64,000 nucleotides of DNA, taken from assembly GCA_026984045.1 (NCBI GenBank), contig JALSSV010000063.1:1-64000 (forward strand). Reading direction: 5' to 3'. Position 1 is the first letter of the stretch. Each line of letters starts with the position of its first letter. The notes under the pieces are model-generated. The model saw nothing but the letters and a program-made list of their open reading frames with translations, did not search any database and was not told the origin of the DNA. This stretch comes from Chromatiales bacterium. GTDB taxonomy: Bacteria; Pseudomonadota; Gammaproteobacteria; UBA6429; Thiohalophilaceae. Positions 53,445 through 64,000 of the stretch are shown here, piece after piece. Made by a program: the position numbers and the translations under genes.

Positions 53445-54190
53445 GCCAGGCCCTCCAGCCAGTCGCCCAGGGGCGGAATGCTCTCGTGGCGGGTGAGGTC
53501 GACCTGCAGGGGGGTGACCGAGACGTAGCCGTGACGCAGGGCGTGGAAGTCGGTGCCGGGCCCGGCATCCTGCTCGGCGCCGGCCGGCCCGACCCAGTAG
53601 ATGGGCCGGCCGCGGGGATCGGTCTCCCGGATCACCGGCTCCGACTTGTGGCGATGGCCGAGTCGGGTGGCCTGGATGCCCTGGATGCGATCCAGCGGCA
53701 GATCGGGCACGTTGACGTTGAGGATGGTGTCCTGCGGCAGGGGATGACGGCGCAGATTCTCCACCAGGCGCAGGACGATCTCCGTGGCCGTGTCGTAATG
53801 AGTGGCTTCGGAGCCAACCAGCGAGACGGCGATGGCCGGCAGGCCGAGGAAACGCCCTTCCATGGCCGCGGCCACGGTGCCCGAATAGAGCACGTCGTCG
53901 CCCATGTTGGCGCCGGCGTTGATGCCGGAGATCACCATGTCGGGTTCCTGGGCCAGCAGTCCGGTGATGGCCAGGTGCACGCAGTCGGTGGGCGTGCCGT
54001 CCACCCGGATCACCCCGTCGGGCATCTCCCGGGCGCGAATGGGCCAGTCGAGGGTCAGGGAATTGCTGGCGCCGCTGCGATCCCGATCCGGGGCCACCAC
54101 CGTGACCTCCGCCACTTCCCGGAGCCGGGCGGCCAAGGCGCGGATGCCCGGCGCCTCGTAGCCGTCGTCGTTGCTCAAGAGTATCCGCAT
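53441..54190 (-). CDS. surE: 5'/3'-nucleotidase SurE
   Basis: A 249-residue metal-dependent phosphatase of nucleoside monophosphates. The family start is [16 protein letters not shown], with the D-D metal ligands at residues 8-9. [25 protein letters not shown] is the second signature. The C-terminal swapped hairpin is [16 protein letters not shown]. It begins the surE-pcm-yqaA-nlpD-rpoS run and diverges from the Smr gene, with 140 bp between starts. Confidence 0.96.
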   Translation of the reverse strand: MRILLSNDDGYEAPGIRALAARLREVAEVTVVAPDRDRSGASNSLTLDWPIRAREMPDGVIRVDGTPTDCVHLAITGLLAQEPDMVISGINAGANMGDDVLYSGTVAAAMEGRFLGLPAIAVSLVGSEATHYDTATEIVLRLVENLRRHPLPQDTILNVNVPDLPLDRIQGIQATRLGHRHKSEPVIRETDPRGRPIYWVGPAGAEQDAGPGTDFHALRHGYVSVTPLQVDLTRHESIPPLGDWLEGLA

Positions 54191-54330
54191 GCTGGGTGAA
54201 TCGTTCCTGCCGGGCGTTCGTCGCCAGCAACTATACCGGAAAACCTGCCGCCGCTCATCGCCGCCGGGGCTTTGATCCCGAACGCCGGATGGGGCAACAT
54301 GGGCGGCCCTCCGGCCACCGCAGCTTCCCC

Positions 54331-54873
54331 ATGTCCGACGACAAGATCAGCGACGAGGATCGCGCCCTGTTCCGCCAGGCGGTGGCCGGCACCCGGCGCC
54401 TGGAGGCCGCGCCGCGGATCACGGCCCGCAAGCGCCGCCCCCCGCCCCGCCCGCTGCAGCGCGAGCGGGACGAGGCGCAGGTGATCGACGATCTGCTCTC
54501 CGAACCGGTGGATCCGACCGATCTCGAAACCGGCGAAGAGCTGCTGTTCGCCCGCAGCGGCCTCCAGCACAAGCTCCTGCGGCGCCTGCGCCGCGGGGAG
54601 CTGGCCATCGAGGCGGAGCTGGATCTGCACGGCCTCACCCGCCTCGAGGCCCGCCAGGCCCTGTCGGAATTCCTGCACGCCTGCCGCGCCCGGCGCTGCC
54701 GCTGCGTGCGCATCATCCACGGCAAGGGCCGCGGCTCCCACCAGAAAAGGCCCATTCTCAAACAGTACGTGGATCACTGGCTCCGCCAGGTGGACGCGGT
54801 GCTGGCCTACTGCTCCGCCATTCCGGCGCATGGCGGGACGGGGGCGATCTACGTGTTGCTCAGGCGGGGATAA
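54331..54873 (+). CDS. Smr-domain protein
   Basis: A 180-residue protein. The charged, low-complexity N-terminus (residues 1-85) leads into an Smr domain: [42 protein letters not shown] and later [11 protein letters not shown]. The DLHG and HGKG motifs are those of Smr nucleases such as SmrB, which cuts mRNA between collided ribosomes; the KPI... segment is [14 protein letters not shown]. An ATG at 54331 is chosen where the sequence becomes alignable. The stand-alone form fits SmrB/YdaL size. The assignment to rescue of collided ribosomes is inference. Confidence 0.88.
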   Translation: MSDDKISDEDRALFRQAVAGTRRLEAAPRITARKRRPPPRPLQRERDEAQVIDDLLSEPVDPTDLETGEELLFARSGLQHKLLRRLRRGELAIEAELDLHGLTRLEARQALSEFLHACRARRCRCVRIIHGKGRGSHQKRPILKQYVDHWLRQVDAVLAYCSAIPAHGGTGAIYVLLRRG

Positions 54874-54938
54874 CCGAGGCCAATCCAAGGGTGTATTTTC
54901 AACGCAAAGGCGCAAAGACGCAGAGAACGCAAAGCACC

Positions 54939-54968
54939 GTAGGGCGGCTCAAGCGCAGCGGAGCCGCC
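54939..54968 (+). repeat. GTAGG-headed hairpin, first of an inverted pair
   Basis: GTAG head followed by GGCGGCTC, loop AAGCGCAGCG and GAGCCGCC, a perfect 8-bp stem. It differs in sequence from the GTAGGAGCGGC REPs but has the same plan. Its partner is at 54992-55020, a BIME-like arrangement. Confidence 0.7.
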
Positions 54969-54991
54969 ATGGCGGGTTGACATCATTTTTG

Positions 54992-55020
54992 CCGGGTCCG
55001 CTGCGCTTGAGCCGGCCTAC
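54992..55020 (-). repeat. GTAGG-headed hairpin, second of an inverted pair
   Basis: On the minus strand GTAGG followed by CCGGCTC, the same loop AAGCGCAGCG and a partly matching GACCCGG. It is 23 bp from the first hairpin and opposite in orientation. Confidence 0.7.
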
Positions 55021-55086
55021 CCCCTACAGGTACCTACCCGGCAGCTGCCGAGACAAAAAGCTTTGCGCCTTTGCGTTGGATCTGCC

Positions 55087-56124
55087 TCACCGAACCTCGA
55101 TGATTTCACGCAGCACGGTGGTGGCGTAGGCACCGGCGGGAAGGCTGAAGGTGAGGGTGAGCGTACCGGCGTCGGGATCATGGGACCATTGCAGATCGGG
55201 GACCGGCAGGCGCAGGGGGCGGCGTTCCTGTTCGAGGCCGGCCTGTTCGAGGCCGGTGCAGAAAATGGGATGGCGCTCCGGCAGGCCGGCCTCCAGGGCA
55301 CGCGCCTCGCTGCGGGTGGGCAGTTCGCCGCGGCCCCAGAGCGGACCGCTGGGATGGATATCGAAGGCGTCGAGGCGTTGGCGGATCGCGGCATCGGTTT
55401 CCTCGACGAGGAAGTGGCTGCGGCTGCCGGCGAGCATCATCACCTCGCCGGCCAGCGGCCGGTTCCAGTTCCCGGCGGTGATCCGAATGGCAAGAATTTC
55501 ATTGAACAGCCAGGCGCGGGCAGCGGAGAGATACAGCCCACGCTGGTGCCGGTCGCGGACACGCCGACCGCGGAACATGGCCTCGGCCGCCTGCAGGTTG
55601 CCGCCGTCGCGGCCGAAGCGCTGTGCGCCGAAGTAGTTGGGCACGCCGCGGTGGCGCACCGCCTCCAGCCGGGCCCCAAGGATGTCGGGGTCGGCCGCCA
55701 CTTCCCGCACCACGATCCGGAACCGGTTGCCCGCCAGCGCCCCGCGGCGCAGCTTGCGCCGGTGGCGCTCGGCGCGCAGCACTGTCACGCCCTCAATCGC
55801 CAGCGCCGACCAGTCGGGCGCGTCGCGCCCGGCCAGATCCACGCTGAACCACTGGCGGGTGAGCGCCCGGCGGTCCTTGAGCCCCGCATAGCCCACGTCG
55901 CGGCGCTTCACGCCGGCGAAACGGGCCAGTTGCCCCGCCAGCCAGTCGGTATTGGCGTTGCGCTTTTGTACCCACAGCAGCACGTGCTGACCCTCGCCGT
56001 CGGGCGCGAAGCCGGCCACTTCCTCCACCTCGAAATCCTCCGGCGCGGCGCGCAGGAGGCCGGTGCCGGCGGGACCGCCGTGGGCATGCGGGAGGCTGTC
56101 GAGACGGGAGATGTCGTCAGGCAT
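55087..56124 (-). CDS. truD: tRNA pseudouridine(13) synthase TruD
   Basis: A 345-residue pseudouridine synthase for position 13 of tRNA-Glu. The catalytic aspartate is D84 in [17 protein letters not shown]. Other family motifs are [14 protein letters not shown] and the N-terminal [35 protein letters not shown]. An ATG at 56124 overlaps the ispF stop by 8 bp. ispD-ispF-truD-surE is the usual order; here a repeat and the divergent Smr gene stand between truD and surE. Confidence 0.96.
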   Translation of the reverse strand: MPDDISRLDSLPHAHGGPAGTGLLRAAPEDFEVEEVAGFAPDGEGQHVLLWVQKRNANTDWLAGQLARFAGVKRRDVGYAGLKDRRALTRQWFSVDLAGRDAPDWSALAIEGVTVLRAERHRRKLRRGALAGNRFRIVVREVAADPDILGARLEAVRHRGVPNYFGAQRFGRDGGNLQAAEAMFRGRRVRDRHQRGLYLSAARAWLFNEILAIRITAGNWNRPLAGEVMMLAGSRSHFLVEETDAAIRQRLDAFDIHPSGPLWGRGELPTRSEARALEAGLPERHPIFCTGLEQAGLEQERRPLRLPVPDLQWSHDPDAGTLTLTFSLPAGAYATTVLREIIEVR

Positions 56125-56593
56125 CATCGAGCAGAACCACGGCCAGCACGGCGATCCCTTCCTTGCGGCCGGTGAAGCCCATGTGCTCGGTGGTGGTGGC
56201 CTTGAGGCCCACGCGGTCGGGTGTGGTCTGCAGATCCGCGGCGAGGATGGCCTGCATCTGCGGCAGATGGGCGGCCAGTTTGGGCGCCTGGGCGATGATG
56301 GTGATGTCGGCGTTGACCAGGCGGAAGCCCCGCTCGCCCACCAGGGAAACCACGTGGCGCAGCAGGATGCGGCTGTCGATGCCGGCATACTCCTCGCTGC
56401 TGTCAGGGAAGTGCTGGCCGATGTCGCCCAGGGCCAGGGCCCCGAGCAGGGCGTCGCACAGGGCATGGATCACCACGTCGCCGTCCGAATGGGCTTCCAT
56501 GCCGTGGGTATGGGGAACGGTGACGCCGCCGAGCACCAGGCGTCCGCCCTCGCGGAAGCGGTGCGCATCGAAGCCCTGGCCGATCCGGATCAT
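56117..56593 (-). CDS. ispF: 2-C-methyl-D-erythritol 2,4-cyclodiphosphate synthase
   Basis: A 158-residue trimeric zinc enzyme of the MEP isoprenoid pathway. The N-terminus [11 protein letters not shown] has the metal-binding D9 and H11. Then [31 protein letters not shown] with the third ligand histidine, and the CDP-binding [19 protein letters not shown] at the C-terminus. The ATG overlaps the ispD stop by 4 bp; the next gene truD overlaps by 8 bp. Confidence 0.97.
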   Translation of the reverse strand: MIRIGQGFDAHRFREGGRLVLGGVTVPHTHGMEAHSDGDVVIHALCDALLGALALGDIGQHFPDSSEEYAGIDSRILLRHVVSLVGERGFRLVNADITIIAQAPKLAAHLPQMQAILAADLQTTPDRVGLKATTTEHMGFTGRKEGIAVLAVVLLDDA

Positions 56594-57288
56594 GCGCCGG
56601 CCTGCCGCTGCAGAAAGAACTCGGCCAGGGCCAGATCCTCGGGCCGGGTGATCTTGATGTTGTCGCCGTGGCCTTCCACCAGGCGGGGCCGGTAGCCGGC
56701 CCGCTCCATCGCCGCCGACTCGTCGGTGACCAGGTCCTCGGCCTCGATGGCCTCCTCCAGCGCATGGCGCAACAGGCCGAGGCGGAACATCTGCGGCGTG
56801 AGGGCATGCCACAGGCCTTCCCGTGGCTCGGTGGTCACCACCCGGCCGTCGGCCTCGGCCCGTTTCATGGTGTCGCGTACCGGCATGGCCAGCAGCCCGC
56901 CCACCGCGTCGGCCTCGAGGGTGGCGAGGAGCTTCTCCAGATCGTCATGGCGCACGCAGGGGCGCGCGGCGTCGTGGACCAGCACCCAGTCCTCGTCGGC
57001 CGCGTGCAGGCCCAGATCGGTCAGGGCATTGAGCACCGAATGGCAGCGCTCGACGCCGCCGGCGCAGGTCCACAGGGGCACGTGCAGGGACAGATCGAGC
57101 GCAGGCCAGTATTCGTCGGTCTCGGAAATGGCCACCATCACGCCCTTCACGCCCGGCAAGGCCGCCAGGCGTTCGATGGCATGCACGAGAATGGGCTTGC
57201 CCTGCAACGCCAGATACTGCTTGGGCACGTCGGCCCCCATGCGCCTGCCGACGCCGGCGGCGGGGATGACGATCCACAGGTCGGTCAT
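56590..57288 (-). CDS. ispD: 2-C-methyl-D-erythritol 4-phosphate cytidylyltransferase
   Basis: A 232-residue enzyme joining MEP and CTP in the isoprenoid pathway. The nucleotide-binding start is [28 protein letters not shown]. The conserved CDP-site segments are [11 protein letters not shown] and the dimer arm region [25 protein letters not shown] and the C-terminal [20 protein letters not shown] follow. It precedes ispF with a 4-bp overlap. Its usual partner ftsB lies 199 bp upstream, separated by a heptad-ended repeat. Confidence 0.96.
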   Translation of the reverse strand: MTDLWIVIPAAGVGRRMGADVPKQYLALQGKPILVHAIERLAALPGVKGVMVAISETDEYWPALDLSLHVPLWTCAGGVERCHSVLNALTDLGLHAADEDWVLVHDAARPCVRHDDLEKLLATLEADAVGGLLAMPVRDTMKRAEADGRVVTTEPREGLWHALTPQMFRLGLLRHALEEAIEAEDLVTDESAAMERAGYRPRLVEGHGDNIKITRPEDLALAEFFLQRQAGA

Positions 57289-57312
57289 GGATACGGATTC
57301 CGGACAGGGGTT

Positions 57313-57483
57313 TTCAACGCAAAGGCGCGAAGGCGCAGAGAACGCAAAGGCTTTTCTTTGATGAATGTGACTGGGATACCGCGAAGAAGGCCGGACGCGA
57401 ACCCGCGGACCCAGGGTCCAAAGAACATCTGTTGGTGGCGGTTAACCCAAATGCCCTTTGCGCCTTTGCGTCTTTGCGTTGAA
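57313..57483. repeat. Heptad-ended element between ftsB and ispD
   Basis: The left end (57313-57349) and right end (57456-57483) are imperfect inverted repeats of CGCAAAGGCGCGAAGGCGC type. The inner ~106 bp show no clear internal palindrome. It ends 5 bp before the ftsB stop, so the ftsB-ispD-ispF transcript must run through it or be restarted after it. Confidence 0.82.
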
Positions 57484-57487
57484 ATCA

Positions 57488-57778
57488 TCATTCCGACGTT
57501 GTGTCCTCGCCCTCAATCACCTGGATGTAGGTCTCGCCCTCCTTCACCATGCCCAGTTCGCTGCGGGCGCGTTCCTCGATGGCTTCGGTGCCGGTCTTGA
57601 GATCCCGCACTTCGGCCTCGAGGGCGCGGTTGCGGGCCTCGAGGGTAGCGTTCTCCGCCTGCTGGGCCTCGATGGCCTTTTGCAGGCGCCAGACGGTCGC
57701 CAGGCTGCCCTCCCCCACCCACAGATCGTACTGCAGGAGCACCAGCAGGATCAGCAGGGTGGCGACCAGCCAGCGCAT
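57488..57778 (-). CDS. ftsB: Cell division protein FtsB
   Basis: A 96-residue bitopic membrane protein of the divisome FtsQLB complex. The membrane segment is residues ~2-18 (RWLVATLLILLVLLQYDLW), then a coiled coil (WRLQKAIEAQQAENATLEARNRALEAEVRDLK) and the conserved ERARSELGMVKEGETYIQV. The size and order (eno-ftsB-ispD) are those of Escherichia coli. It starts 1 bp after the eno stop. Confidence 0.95.
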   Translation of the reverse strand: MRWLVATLLILLVLLQYDLWVGEGSLATVWRLQKAIEAQQAENATLEARNRALEAEVRDLKTGTEAIEERARSELGMVKEGETYIQVIEGEDTTSE

Positions 57779-57779
57779 C

Positions 57780-59225
<1,446 letters not shown>

Positions 59226-59243
59226 CTACCCGCTACCCATTTG

Positions 59244-59267
59244 GTCGCGGCGGGGCGCCGCTCCTAC
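59244..59267 (-). repeat. GTAG-type REP, second of an inverted pair
   Basis: On the minus strand GTAGGAGCGGCGCCCCGCC followed by GCGAC. Opposite in orientation to 59128-59152, giving a BIME-like structure across the eno upstream region. Confidence 0.82.
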
Positions 59268-59283
59268 ACGATGTTCCGGTTCG

Positions 59284-63205
<3,922 letters not shown>

Positions 63206-63206
63206 C

Positions 63207-64000
<794 letters not shown>

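Larger units (their letters stand above)
54898..55080. repeat. Heptad-ended element between smr and truD with two inverted GTAG hairpins inside
   Basis: The left end (54898-54934) is 37 bp of CGCAAAG-like heptads. The right end (55061-55080) keeps 20 bp. Inside is a pair of GTAG-headed hairpins facing each other (54939-54968 plus, 54992-55020 minus). The element fills nearly the whole 213-bp gap between the two convergent genes. Confidence 0.8.

Overview
The window is a stretch of GC-rich chromosome from a gammaproteobacterium. The evidence is the set of gene blocks in typical gammaproteobacterial order: rpoE-rseA-rseB-rseC-mucD; lepA-lepB-DUF4845-rnc-era-recO-pdxJ-acpS; sdhCDAB-sdhE-ygfX; accA-tilS-pyrG-kdsA-eno-ftsB-ispD-ispF-truD; and surE-pcm-yqaA-nlpD-rpoS. 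An Sfum_1244-type protein, a CsiV homologue, a methylthioinosine-type phosphorylase and AlaC-Hom-ThrC suggest a Chromatiales/Ectothiorhodospirales-like lineage, but that placement is inference. No rRNA, tRNA, CRISPR array, transposase or prophage gene was found.

Layout. 1-4.4 kb: the end of a TrpD-like gene, a 65-aa conserved-looking ORF with a strong terminator, an all-helical hypothetical gene, then Sfum_1244, a 2OG-Fe(II) oxygenase, carbonic anhydrase and a GNAT enzyme. 4.5-9.2 kb: SirB-like membrane protein, anchored glutaredoxin, peptide deformylase, CsiV, and an isolated pair of overlapping glycosyltransferase genes. 9.3-17.2 kb: an MTIP-hpt-mscS operon, NagZ, L,D-transpeptidase, CYTH protein, RlmD, exonuclease and CysM. 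17.6-29.1 kb: an HPt protein, then the acpS to lepA block and the complete sigma-E envelope-stress operon with a candidate autoregulatory promoter. 29.3-37.1 kb: NadB, the whole succinate dehydrogenase set with its assembly factor SdhE, YgfZ and an HDOD protein. 37.5-47.1 kb: lysS, prfB with its programmed +1 frameshift, recJ, and the threonine/alanine genes. 47.5-54.9 kb: an Mth938-like protein, a FIST sensor and histidine kinase operon, rpoS, nlpD, yqaA, pcm, surE and an Smr protein. 55-64 kb: truD to accA, covering isoprenoid precursor, KDO, CTP, tRNA and fatty-acid synthesis.

The most unusual content lies between the genes. Three repeats of exactly 112 bp (11859-11970, 37181-37292, 47324-47435) share a nearly constant 52-bp centre with two small hairpins, enclosed by 30-nt arms. 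The inner and outer ends of the arms are conserved. Their middle ~14 nt differ between copies, yet within each copy the arms stay complementary (perfect over 28-30 bp in two copies). Each unit sits inside an outer inverted-repeat shell, and a fourth shell (40444-40536) lacks the 112-bp unit. A second family has inverted ends built from CGCAAAG-like heptads (17253, 39064, 44445, 54898, 57313, plus a half copy at 37428), and some copies carry other palindromes inside them. GTAG-type REP hairpins occur at several sites, but no RAYT gene is present here. These repeats break up otherwise tight operons such as lysS/prfB, ispD/ftsB, thrC/hom and eno/kdsA.
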